From Spongospora subterranea (taxonomy: Eukaryota > Endomyxa > Phytomyxea > Plasmodiophorida > Plasmodiophoridae), in NCBI GenBank assembly GCA_900404475.1, contig OUQQ01000287.1:1-23957 (forward strand): 23,957 nt of DNA, given 5' to 3'. The notes under the pieces were generated by a model, which saw only the letters and a program-made list of their open reading frames with translations, was not told the DNA's origin and made no database searches. Numbering within the stretch: position 1 is the stretch's first letter; each line of letters opens with the position of its first letter. Below, one piece after another: positions 1-9,961 of the stretch. A program made the position numbers and the translations under genes.

Positions 1-130
1 TACTACAGTACGGGTCCATGGGTTTGCACTTGCCAGAGTGGGCGGGGCCCTGAAGAAGTGGCCCCTTCTACGGCTCTGCCTTCTCAAATGATCCTTTCAT
101 CATACGTATCACATATCGCAATTCCACATA

Positions 131-2131
131 ATGGCGCGCAGGTGCTGCTCAACCTGTCGTCAATCACTTCCGCGGTCGAAGTTCGGACAGAATCAGTGGA
201 AAAAACCGGATGGCGCTTCAAAATGCCTGTCATGTACCGGGGTCGCACAAGAATCTTTCCCGAGAAAATCACGCACATATGTTCCCATCAAACAGGGAAC
301 TCCCGAAATGAACGTTCGGATCCGGTTCGTGGAGTTTCAGAATGGATGTGCATTGATCGCGGAGGAGATGGAGCATGGTGCAGTCTTGGAGCGTATAGGG
401 CAATGGCGTCTTCCGCCTACGATCGATGTCCCTTATCATAAGAAGCAGACGCTCGTCATCAGACGTGGTGGTGTTAGCGTATCTGAACGGCATCATATGC
501 TCGCTGTTGCTATTGCAGGTTATACTCATATCGCTCTGTTTCTGACCTGTTAGCAAACTGATATTTTTTCAGGTAGTTCCTCAAACAAATCTGGTATTGC
601 TGTTTTTCATTTCAATAGTGCAAGGTTCCCCAGTTATTTATGGTTTGGTCTTGGTTTGGTCAGGTCTGAGTTCCACAAAGATTTTATTCGGGTTTGGCCT
701 GCCCATTCTAATTTGTTTCGAGATTTCACTCTGCGAAGTTGGACACTTTTATCGCCCTCTGCTAGCGATATGTCTCATGTGCCAACCATACGTGCTGAAT
801 CCCTTTCGGATGATACCTGGATGATGGTCCTAGATTATATTGGTGTGGATGACCTAAGAGGATTGCTCCTGGTTCCGTCAATGAGGAAATATGTTGAAGC
901 GCGAACCAGGATCAGCTTGAGTAGCAGGGACGAACCCTGTCATTCATATGGTGTTCACAGTTCAGTCATATTTTCTGTCTGTGGAAAAGTTTATGTCTCT
1001 TTGTGTGGAGACCGGCTTTCATGTTATGATTCAAGTTCCGGTGCCGATATTACCACCTGGGAGTTTCCACCTGATTCCAGTCACCATTCTGACGACGCCA
1101 TTGAAGATGATTGTGTTATATTGTCCAAGTGCAAAAAATTCTTAGCGGTTCTGATCTCTCAAGATCGTCTAGAATTTGCAGAACTTTCGACTAACCTTAT
1201 CATATTTAGTTTCGGTAGTCGATATCCTGTTTTTCATCAATGCTTTTGTGTTGCCGCGTGCTTCACAGATACCGGTGTGCTGTTTGCTAAGGAGTCCATG
1301 GTTCAGTTCTCGTCATTTGCGAGCAATTTTCGCAGCATTTGTGCTGTTATGGCAACTAAGGATTTTCAAACATTCGGCCGTATTCATCGGATGCTTCCTA
1401 CATCGTCCGGTGTTGTTCTCTTGTTTCAAGACCATTCAGGTGCAACGCATCGCTATCTAGTTGTCAATGGTCACGGCCCAGATGTGACACCATCCGATGT
1501 ATCAGCGATGACCAGCTCGATATGCCAACTGTTCTTTAGTCAGAGCTCCTTTCATCATGATGAAATCGTCTGTTTCGGACGGTCAGCCAGTTCGATCTTG
1601 ACCGTTGAACAGCGTCTGGAGCTGGCCAGCAACTGGGTTCTTCGTAGCACAAGAGTTGACGGAACGGGGAGGAAGTCGGTTGATGTTCCTTTGACAGGAA
1701 CCCCAACCAACTGGCTACTGGCTGTGTCTGACGATGGAGTTCGGCTAGCCATTCAATCTAAAGCGGATAGGTTTTTCTACAATGATCGCGATCATGTCAG
1801 GTTTGAACGACTTTTGCTATTGAACCTGCCCGGAATCGATTCTGATAACGAAGATGATACTGTGGATTTACTTCAGGATTCTGCCGACTATGACGACGGG
1901 TCAATTATTCAGATATGGGATATGGTTCATGGCCGATTACAATATCAATATCCAGTCTCGTCAGATCAAACAACTCATTACCTGCGTTGGCTGTGCAATG
2001 GCCGTCTCATTCATTGGGTTTTGGTATCAATGGGCACTGAACTTGTCAACATCGTCGACATTATTCAGGTTGATCTGAACTGCTCGTGCTCCGATTGCCA
2101 CAATGCCAAGATCTGTGGGAAATCAAGATGA
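131..2131 (+). CDS. Stc1-like zinc-finger / F-box / propeller-like protein, two exons
   Basis: Exons 131-518 and 573-2131, 648 aa. The intron (519-572, 54 nt) has a GTTATA donor and an ATATTTTTTCAG acceptor. The second exon is open in the matching phase (1) from its first base. Residues 6-35 hold two CxxC pairs (C6/C9 and C32/C35) around a KFGQNQWKK stretch, which resembles the Stc1-type zinc-binding domain of fungal and protist proteins. At about residue 206 a segment beginning SLSDDTWMMVLDYIGVDDL looks like an F-box (Skp1-binding helix). The remaining ~400 residues are beta-strand-rich with a WD-like element (IIQIWDMVHGRLQY) near the C-terminus, so a divergent propeller is likely. By inference it is a substrate receptor of an SCF-type ubiquitin ligase. 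If the splice is wrong there are two genes, the second starting at Met 770. The ORF is seen directly; the domain calls are from pattern only. Confidence 0.6.
519..572 (+). other. Intron joining the zinc-finger exon to the F-box exon
   Basis: This 54-nt GT-AG intron interrupts a glycine codon (G|GT, phase 1). A pyrimidine-rich run immediately precedes the acceptor AG at 571-572. The downstream frame stays open for about 65 codons before its first ATG (770). That upstream run is best explained if it is coding, which is the main support for a single fused gene. Confidence 0.6.
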
Positions 2132-2262
2132 GTCTGTGATAGTTCCTTTGAACAATAACCTATGGCATAACCTAAAGAGAAGGGCGATACTCGGCAATAT
2201 GTATTGAAGTGATGTATTGGAATCAATTTCAACAAATTGGGGCTATGTCGTCGAGAACTTTG

Positions 2263-2268
2263 AATAAA
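2263..2268 (+). terminator. AATAAA polyadenylation-type hexamer
   Basis: A canonical AATAAA lies about 130 nt after the stop codon of the F-box gene and about 80 nt before the next start codon, inside a 218-nt spacer. Position and sequence suit a 3'-end signal for the upstream gene, but other genes in the window show no equally clear hexamer, so its use is inferred. Confidence 0.35.
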
Positions 2269-2349
2269 GGATTATCAACTGTATATTGAGCAGATGGAGA
2301 TGGATCTGTACCGGTTGATCTGATCAGTTGATCAGGGAAGGGGTGTGAG

Positions 2350-4006
2350 ATGGATAGCGAAGAGAGCGATAAGGTGGTGGAGGATGAGAGAGGGACAGGA
2401 TTTGAGGATGGCGAGGAGGTGATTGGGGAACTGGGTCAGACGGCGGTGGAGGAGGATGAGGTATGGGCGGGTATTGACCCAAGGGACGACATCGGCCTCA
2501 TGGACCAAGACGGGTTCAAGGGGGAACCGGAGACGGGACGGGACGAGAAGGAGGAACTGGGGTCTAGTCTAAACCTGAGCGATGGCGACACGCCCGCCCC
2601 GACAGTTCAACAGGAGCTGGCGTTACCACCATCATCACCACCGCCTCAGCCCACTACTGCAGTGGTCGTAGCGCCACCACCGCCAACGCCAACCCATCAC
2701 ATCCCTCGCCTGGACCATCTCTGCTGTCTGGCAATCTCGGCCCAGTTCTACGAGTCCAATATCCTGGACGAGATCCCTGGGCATTATCTCCCCCCGATCC
2801 TATCGAATATCGACCCGCTCACGATCAATATCAGGGACGCCGCTCAGTTCATCACATCTGAGCCGTTCTGGGCCCACATGTCCACCGTCTATCCACTAGC
2901 TGATATTCGCCACCATGGATCGTCCTATAAACGACTGTATTTCGAGATGATGATCAGGGATCGACTGGAATCATATCATCCATCATCGCCGACGCCATTA
3001 TCACGGTCAGGATCGCGATCTGGGATAGGGGCAACGACACATACTCAGGGCAACATCACCAAACAGGAGCTGATGACGGATCTGGATGCGGCCAGACCCT
3101 ATGTCCATACGATCAAGGTAATCGAGCTGAGATCCCATCTCAACCTTGGCGCCATTCTTAGAGGGTTTTACAACCTGACCACGGTCGACATTGTATACGG
3201 AGCCCCTAATCTTGGAATGGCGTACGATCCCGACGAGTTCGGTATGAAAGGCGGTGACGCGTTGGGGCTGAACACATTATTGGGGGAGACCAGATCCATT
3301 AGCTGTTTAATGTGGGTCATTTGGTGGTTCTGGGACAACAACAAACGGGTTCTAATCGCGCGGAATCGTGTTCAGGATCAGGGAGAGTTTGCTGGACGAC
3401 GAGCTAATCTCAATACTCCATAAAGGGTTCATGGCCAATCAGACCCTGTCGGCGATCGACCTCTCCCACAACCATATCGGGGACGATGGCGCTAGGAAAC
3501 TGGCAAACCTGCTCGGCCATCAAACCGTGCTCACGTCGTTGAATCTGGCCGATAACCAGATCGGGTCCGATGGCGCTAAGGCACTGGCCGACGCCGTTAA
3601 AGGAAATCAGACCCTTCTGGAGCTGTCGCTGAGATTGAACCCGATCGGTGGCGAAGGCGGCAAATCGCTGTTTCAGGGCCTAATCGGGAACAGAACGATC
3701 GAAGAGGTGAACTGTAGCTGTTGTGGTATTGAGGGAGATGAGGCCAAAACCGCGTTCATCAACCTGATCAGGAACAACGAGTCGCTGAACAGGATCGATA
3801 TATCGGGGAACGACTGTATCGGCGGGGATGGAGGACGAGGGGTCTATGACGCCATCAAAGAGAACCACCAGATGAGCCACATCGATATCAGGGGGAATCC
3901 ACATCTATCGGACCAGATCGAACAAGAGATCGGGACGATATTGTACAGCCGAGAGGAACGGATTGAACGGACTAGGCGGATGAACTATCTGGCTGAAAGA
4001 GGATAA
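2350..4006 (+). CDS. TCTE1: DRC5/TCTE1-like leucine-rich-repeat axonemal protein
   Basis: Exons 2350-3311 and 3376-4006, 530 aa (human TCTE1 is about 500). The 64-nt intron (GTGGGT...TTCAG) falls in phase 2 and creates the Met codon in SCLM-IRESLLDDEL. Residues 1-90 are acidic and ~95-113 proline-rich. A conserved block follows (~117-215) with FITSEPFWAHM and the signature HHGSSYKRLYFE, matching the HYG-x-WKR-x-FFE pattern before the LRRs of TCTE1. From ~320 there are six or so ribonuclease-inhibitor-type LRRs (IDLSHNHIGDDGARKLA, LNLADNQIGSDGAKALA, LSLRLNPIGGEGGKSL). The last of these is close to the LNLRLN...GDEGG repeat of DRC5. DRC5 is a subunit of the nexin-dynein regulatory complex that controls ciliary beating. 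The residue pattern is seen; the orthology is from remembered family features. The alternative is another ciliary NLR-type LRR protein. Confidence 0.75.
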
Positions 4007-4172
4007 ATACACTATCAGATGATCGTTGACCAACAACATGTTCCGATCCGCCCAATCATTCTTTAGCCGTTCAATTTCGGTGAATTTTGTTCAGCGGAAT
4101 AGTTTGTGTGAGCGAGTGGTTGGAAAGGGGCGGTCAGATCTGTATTAGGGAATAAGGGGATTACGATCGACC

Positions 4173-6219
4173 ATGTCGGCGGTGGATCTCAACGAGCGAT
4201 TACAGGAACAGAGCGACCTGTCCAGCGATGTTCTTCGGCCGGCGTTCGGGTCGCGATATATGCAGGTCCCGGTACCGAAGGTAGGATTAGGTCAACAAAC
4301 CTCGTTGATCACCCGTGGACCTGAACCCCCGCCCTCCAAACAGTATAGTTTACCTGATGACGAAATGCCATCCAATATCGCATATCAGCTAATTCACGAT
4401 GAACTCGACACGGAGGTCCACCCGATTCAGGTAAAATCGCCATCGCCGCGTTCCCATCGCCAACAACTCAAACCCCATGGCAGAACTTGGCGTCATTCGT
4501 AAGAGAATTCACACGGTCGTCGGGAATCGGGAACGCGGAATTGACCCGGGGTGTTGGTGTGTGCGATTTAGGTGACGACCTGGATGGAACCGGAAGCGGA
4601 ACGGCTCATGCAACAGAACCTGAACAAGAACCTGGTCGACGTCGATCAGTATCCGATGGTCCATCAGATCAACGATCGTTGTATCGCGATCGTCGCCGAT
4701 ATCCTCAACTGTTCGCCGGACGCGTTCGGCTCGTCAACTCTGGGGTCGTCTGAGGCGTGTTTCCTGGCCGGATTGGCTATGAAATGTCGCTGGACCGGTT
4801 CTAATCGCTTCTCGTCAACGATCCTATGATGACCATAGTTTACAGAGCGAATGAAATCACGAGAAGGTCCTGATATGAGTCATTGCCCTAATCTGATCAT
4901 GTCCAAATCCGCTCATCTCATCTGGGAGAAATTCTGGTAAATCGGTTCACGGTATCGCTGATTGGCGATTCTTCGAATGGTCGTTGGTTTCAGCACATAT
5001 TTCGACGTTGAACGCCGGGTCGTGGATCCGATTCAGGACGATGTCGTGGTCGATCCCGATTCCTATGGGGCGCTGATTGACGAAGGGACGATCGGGGCCG
5101 TGTTGATCATGGGCTCGACCCTAACTGGACAGTACGAGCCCATTCAGCAGATCGCCGAACGGATCTCTCACGTCGCTCGATCGAAGGATCTGGATGTGTG
5201 TCGCTGCCACCGCCTCATTTTGTTCCCATTCACTCATCGTCGTTTCAGATCCCGATCCATATTGACGCCGCAATCGGTGGCTTCATCGCCCCGTTTATCG
5301 ATCCCGATCTGGTCTGGGATTTCCGTCTGTCGCAGGTCCATAGTATCAATCTATCTGGCCATAAATACGGTTTGGTAAAGAACCGCCCACTCAGCGCCAA
5401 TCCTCTCGCAATAATCGACACCTCGATCTGATCAGGTTTATCCCGGAATTGGGTTCATCATCTTCCGGAACTCGTCCTATTGCCCATCGCAATTACGGTT
5501 CCGCCTCGATTATCTGGGCGCGAAATCCCAAGAGGATATGTGCATCAACTTCTCGCGTTCGGCCGCGCCCACAATCGCTCAATATTGTAATTCCCAATCC
5601 AGAACACAAACACCAACACAACGTCGCCCAATCTCCCCCTCGATTCAGATAATTTCATTCGTCTTGGGCGAAACGGTTATCGTCGAATAATGGCCACGAT
5701 CCGATCGAACGCGGTCGATCTGTGCGATAAACTCGTGAACGCGTCCAAGGGCGAATTTCGTTCGATCAACGACCCGTCCAACAACCTGCCCGTGGTCGTT
5801 CTGACCCCGACCGATGGGTCGCGAATCGCCCCAACCGACCTGTCCATGCGCCTTCGCCATCGCGGTTGGACCGTCCCGACCTATTCCATTCCATATGGCG
5901 ATAAACACATCGAGGCGATTCGGATCGTGGTCAGAGAGTCATTGAGTCGCGATCAGGTCCGTTTCCTTCGTCGGCGATGTTTCCGGCAAATCACTGACGT
6001 TCTGCGATGGGATAGACCGAGATATTGGTGAAGGCGTTCGTCGAAGCGCTCGATGAAATACAGGTAATATCGCGCCATGATATCCACCGGGTCAAATGTG
6101 CTGAACACAACGGGAACTTTGGGGACCGTGAACAGGAGTTGGACGCGAGAATGACGAAGAGCGATATTCCCGGAAAACGGGGCCGACCTCATCTGAAACT
6201 ATCGTCCCCGATATGCTAA
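4173..6219 (+). CDS. GAD: Glutamate decarboxylase (PLP-dependent), 11 exons
   Basis: Exons: 4173-4280, 4344-4430, 4484-4498, 4572-4797, 4846-4936, 4994-5195, 5249-5374, 5436-5586, 5649-5956, 6016-6063, 6136-6219. The 1446 nt encode 481 aa, close to plant and bacterial GADs. The enzyme makes GABA from glutamate and is usually cytosolic. Hallmarks in order: FGSRYM near the N-terminus, [22 protein letters not shown] across the microexon, [21 protein letters not shown], and the PLP-binding lysine K282 in [35 protein letters not shown] and [17 protein letters not shown] follow. Every joint restores a family-typical sequence, so the model is strong. The C-terminus (about 27 residues after EALDEIQ) is basic and carries no clear calmodulin-binding helix of the plant type. 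All introns are 48-73 nt. The two outermost ones (first and tenth) are stop-free multiples of three. Confidence 0.95.
4484..4498 (+). other. 15-nt microexon of the GAD gene
   Basis: Fifteen bases encode N-L-A-S-F between an acceptor (CATGGCAG) and a donor (GTAAGA), phase 0 on both sides. The five residues complete the near-universal GAD sequence N-L-A-[ST]-F-V-T-T-W just before the VTTW of the next exon, so the microexon is needed for a normal enzyme. Confidence 0.9.
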
Positions 6220-7073
6220 GGGTCGGTCAATACAACCGCAATTCAAATAAAGGACGCGCGTTCTTAAACGCAACAACGTCACAAAAAAACACGCGTTTAT
6301 CGATTCCGCTTTAGCTCCAGATTTGTTTGTGGGTGTTGTCCGACAGGATCGATCGCCCCTGTTTGAATTGTTCAGATTGGGAAAAGAGCTCCGGTCCGTT
6401 TGGTTTTTGGCCGTGTGATGATGGTGATTACTTTTGATAATGGTGATCACATTTGATAATGGTGATCACATTTTATAATGGTGATCACTCTTGATCCGGT
6501 ACCGTTCCGGGAGCGACCGCGGCCGAAGAAATGGTCAACTGTCTGGGGCAGCACATAAGACGATTACAACGGGATAATCCCGGCTAAGATTGTTTTACGG
6601 CGCTGTGAGGCCATTTATTTTCAAAATAGTATTGTATCAAGTGGTTCATATATCACGAATAGATAGTAGTTCAACGCAGTTATGAAAACGTTTTCAATTT
6701 TACAAAAAGAAGGGATGTTTCTGTACGAATATCAGAGCAGCGAGTGGTGTGGTAATTTGATTCGATGGGTCTGTTGTGAATATAGGGATCATAGCACGAA
6801 ACTACCCTTATCTTTCCCCCTATCTGGAAGTACTTCAGCTGTCTGCGTATAGTTTGTGAACGAATGTATCGGGTGAGTTGACCTCAGTTTTCAACCCTGA
6901 AGACAAGCTCGATAGGAATTCCTGTCCGAATGCGATTCCATTTCTCTACAGATTCTTCTTGTGAACGGTACCCTACGATCTCTACCGGCCTACTCAACCG
7001 CGCGTGGCCTCCATGATCAAGAACTTCAAAATGATCACAAGTGATCGCCATTTAATCCTTCCCGGTTTTGCTG
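6220..7073 (+). other. Intergenic region between GAD and MAPK15; possible 5'-UTR intron
   Basis: I see no coding region in these 854 nt. The notable contents are the 19-bp tandem repeat at 6422-6497, A/T-rich stretches around 6600-6720, and a GATCAC-AA-GTGATC dyad at 7033-7046, 28 nt before the MAPK15 start. A GTGAGT donor at 6873 pairs with a TTTCTCTACAG acceptor at 6951. This would make a 79-nt intron in the leader and leave a short upstream frame beginning at ATG 6864 and ending before the kinase. The leader intron is inferred only. Confidence 0.4.
6422..6497 (+). repeat. Four tandem 19-bp units with GTGATCAC palindromes
   Basis: Units at 6422-6440, 6441-6459, 6460-6478 and 6479-6497 follow the pattern TGGTGATCACATTTGATAA with a few changes. 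Units 2-4 carry the perfect palindrome GTGATCAC, and unit 1 has GTGATTAC. The half-site recurs in the dyad at 7033-7046 close to the MAPK15 start. This could be replication slippage or clustered binding sites for a dimeric factor. Confidence 0.85.
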
Positions 7074-8677
7074 ATGGAGGAAGTTGATAGTACGGTCACC
7101 AGACGATACATGATCATGAAAAAGATTGGCAAAGGCGCTTACGGTATCATCTGGACTGCCATCGACAGGAAAACGGCAAAGAACGTCGCCGTCAAGAAGG
7201 TGTTCGATGCGTTCCAGAACGCGGTGGACGCACGACGAACCTTCAGAGAGATCTTCTATTTGCAACAGCTGAACGGGCATGATAACGTCATCAATCTGCT
7301 GAGCGTGGTGAGAGCGAGGAACGACCTCGATATCTATCTGGTGTTCGAGCTGGTCGAGACCGACGTCCACAGGGTGATCACGGCGAACGTATTAAAGGAC
7401 GTCCACCGTCGTTTTATCGTCTATCAGATCGCCAAAGCCCTGAAATATGTTCATTCCGCCGATCTACTGCACCGCGATCTCAAGGTCGGGATGGCGCCAT
7501 TCGCCCACCTCGTTTGCTGTTCTGAACTGACTGGGGGTTGGTGCCAGCCGAGCAATATATTGATCAACACCGAATGCCATGTGAAGTTGTGCGATTTCGG
7601 TCTGGCTCGATCCGTTGCCGAAACCGATCCAGGGTCCAGTACGTTGTTTGGACCCAACACGATCGCGATGGCGCAACGCTGGACTGACTGTTTTGGTGGC
7701 CAGATAATGTGCTGACCGACTACGTGGCGACACGATGGTACAGAGCGCCCGAGATCCTATTGGGGTCGACATTGTAAGACACGGGCGCCCCGTTATATGA
7801 TCGTGTGTTGGTGCTGAATATGATGACGATGATATAGATACGAGAAGGCGATCGATATGTGGTCTCTTGGCTGTATTCTGTGGGAATTATTACAGGGAGT
7901 GCCAATGTTCCCTGGTCAGTTCGAACAATTCCCCTTTTGTTGTAATTGGTATCAATATTTCCGACGTATTTTCTATTCTATTGACATTTCACCCAATTGG
8001 GGATAACACTATTTTTTCGAAAACAGTTTTACCCAGGGACAGACAACACATTATCGTCCTGTCAATAACAACATCAAACGTGTGTGGAACAACGGTGAAT
8101 GTGATCTAATCGAAAACAGGTAGCTCAACCCTAAACCAGATCGAGTTGATATTAGCGGTGACCGGTGACCCATCGCCGGCCGATATTATCGCCATCCAGT
8201 CCCCGTTCGCCGCCACCATGCTCCAGCAGCGGAGCGCGATTCCCCACAAAAGCATCGCCGATCTGCTCGTCAACACCAATCCCGACGCGATCTCATTGCT
8301 CCAGGGGCTTATTCAGGTATTGGCCACAACTTCTTTTCATGAAAACAATCAACGACTAAATCTGCGTTTAGTTCAATCCGGAAAAGCGTTTAACGGCTGA
8401 ACAAGTTCTGGCTCATCCGTATCTGGCTCAATTTCACGATTTAGAGACGGAACCGATCTGTCAGAACGCGGCGGTGATGTCGTTCAAGGACAATCACGAG
8501 TTGACGGTGGAACAGTACAGGGAGAAGCTGTACCAGGACATCATCGCTAGGAAGAGGATGATCCGTCAGCGGAATAGGGAGGCCAGAGCACGCCGGATGG
8601 AACTGGAAGAGCAACTGGGGATCGAGACGGAATCGCCCGACGAAGACCTGTCGACCGAAAATGACGATGACGAGTAG
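7074..8677 (+). CDS. MAPK15: MAPK15/ERK7-type mitogen-activated protein kinase, 6 exons
   Basis: Exons 7074-7484, 7548-7638, 7704-7773, 7838-7914, 8120-8316 and 8372-8677 give 383 aa. Kinase landmarks: glycine loop GKGAYG (19-24), VAVKK with catalytic lysine K41, HRDLKPSN with D135, DFG at 153-155, then T172-D173-Y174 followed by [14 protein letters not shown] and [13 protein letters not shown]. The N-lobe ([15 protein letters not shown]) and the post-kinase element [19 protein letters not shown] are typical of the MAPK15/ERK7 branch. This branch acts at basal bodies and cilia and also in autophagy. The activation motif is TDY where family members usually have TEY. The C-terminal tail is short and acidic, lacking the long proline-rich tail of animal ERK7/8. 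Start chosen at ATG 7074; the in-frame TTG at 7068 is not a likely eukaryotic start. The first intron is 63 nt and stop-free; intron 4 is 205 nt. Confidence 0.93.
7915..8119 (+). other. Unusually long intron 4 of MAPK15
   Basis: At 205 nt this is about three times longer than the other introns in the window. It joins [13 protein letters not shown], which is family-typical, so the boundaries are secure. The acceptor context CGAAAACAG (8111-8119) occurs a second time inside the intron at 8018-8026, exactly 93 nt upstream. The part between them has no recognisable gene or RNA. Confidence 0.85.
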
Positions 8678-8775
8678 CGAAACGACGTTAATTCCGGTTT
8701 TTATCGAGAATACAATGACGACAACAGTCCCCTCTCTGGTTCTCCGTTCCTTATTTTGTCCCTAAAACGTCCTGA

Positions 8776-9108
8776 TCAGAAATCGGTGTTGGGACCAATG
8801 CTCGCCGAACTGGAACCTTTCTTGTTGAAGAAGGCGGCGACGAATTTAGGGATGTTGTGTGGTTTGGCGACGGCGACCTCGTGGAACAGCTGTTTGATGA
8901 GTATTGCGATCTCGGGATGTGATCGCAGATAGGTCTCATTGGCCAAATACATCGACCCCTATGGCACAAATCGACACAAACGCCCTCTGAAAACCTGTTG
9001 GGAGAAACACGACCGTGTCCCACCGACCTTGGTCGCGTTCATCTCAACCTGTTCCGAGTCGGTCAGATATGGGACTCGATCCGCCCCGACCTCGTCGTCC
9101 TGGTCCAT
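8776..9108 (-). CDS. RIIAD1: Small RIIa (dimerisation/docking) domain protein, RIIAD1-like
   Basis: On the minus strand, exon 1 is 9108-9028 and exon 2 is 8958-8776, with a 69-nt intron (GTCGGT...CATAG), giving 87 aa (human RIIAD1 is 92). The core reads YLANETYLRSHPEIAILI then FHEVAVAKPHNIPKFVAAFF. This has the spacing of RIIa helices: a start like IANEKYLR.HKEV, then a helix ending P-x-N-I-x-x-F-x-A-x-x-F. RIIa domains form dimers and bind amphipathic helices such as AKAPs and radial-spoke partners; in protists most are axonemal. It lies tail to tail with MAPK15 (98 nt between stops), and its start is 265 nt from the divergent gene at 9373. The donor GTCGGT is weak, but no other joint keeps the domain frame. 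The N-terminal 27 residues are acidic and less certain. Confidence 0.7.
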
Positions 9109-9372
9109 TTTATATGTCGCTCCCGATCAGGTACTGAAATATCGATCGGCCCCGTCGTTCAAATCGACCAACGGTTTCATTGCGAACATCTCCACCGATA
9201 TCCAGCCGCGTTCACGATCTCCTCGGTCTCATGGATCTCCGGTCGATAGTTGGACGAGAACCTTTGGTGGGGCCGAGACTCGGTATTGAACAATGAACAG
9301 AACATTCAACGCGTATTGACAACCAACACACATAGTGGGGTTTTCAGAGGATGATGGGCTCGCTGGATTGAA

Positions 9373-9961
9373 ATGGCATTGAGGAACGGAGAAATTGGCC
9401 AAAACATGTGCAGGTGACCCAGTATAGGAAATCGGCCATCGCCATCGATTTGTTTTGGTATTCTAACGGCAAAGCAGCGACGTAAATGTTCTGGACAAGA
9501 CAGGCGAATCTGTTAGAGCAATGTTGACATTTATCACCAATGAATATGGAGCGGCACCTGTTGGCAGACAAGATTTGATCCAAATTGGGCAACGTTCGGC
9601 TGGGCAGCGGCGAGGGACTTGGTTCCAGAACGTCGAAGGATTCGAAACGAAACAAACAATGAGGGTTCTTTCGTACTCCAGAGCAACAAACGCGATAAAC
9701 TGGATAGATCCTCCGTTCGCCACAAGAAAAGGTCTGAACTTCAAGCGGCTGCAGTATCGATGGAGATGAAAACCATGAGTTGCAGGCGGCGGTCACAATC
9801 CCCGACTACTGCGACAAAACAATCATGTCAAACTTGTCAAGGTTCCAAAGCAGGGGAAGAATACTTTCGCGAACGTCGACAGAAGAAACCGCCTCGAATA
9901 TTACGGTTTGCTGAAAATATCAGGACCTTGGGCTGTATTGGGATATGTTGTGGCGATATGA
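9373..9961 (+). CDS. Unrecognised 156-aa protein, three exons
   Basis: Exons 9373-9413, 9478-9731 and 9786-9961 join in matching phases (2, then 1) across introns of 64 and 54 nt. Intron 1 has a TTCTAAC branch-like site 19 nt before its CAG acceptor. The product opens MALRNGEIGQNMCSDVNVLD and continues with SVRAMLTFITNEYGAAPVGR, GTWFQNVEGFETKQTMRVLS and, in exon 3, RNRLEYYGLLKISGPWAVLG. It is mildly basic, without signal peptide or clear membrane span. I do not recognise the family. Competing unspliced frames cover the same DNA: 9344-9796 on the minus strand (Cys/Ser-rich, 150 aa) and 9619-10107 on the plus strand (Arg-rich, 162 aa). The spliced model has more protein-like composition, introns of the local size, and is divergent from the RIIa gene, suggesting a shared promoter at 9109-9372. 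Confidence 0.45.

Noticed and set aside
656..2131. Independent gene starting at the non-ATG codon 656
   Set aside because: TTG is not a normal eukaryotic start, and the frame is open upstream to a good splice acceptor at 572 that joins it in phase to the zinc-finger exon.
8939..9289. 116-aa plus-strand frame opposite the RIIa gene
   Set aside because: It begins with TTG, has no motif and is antisense to the RIIa-domain exons, which show clear family spacing.
9344..9796. 150-aa minus-strand frame ending near 9344
   Set aside because: Cys/Ser/Phe-rich with no motif, and it overlaps the spliced plus-strand model at 9373-9961, which has canonical introns and better composition. Not fully excluded.
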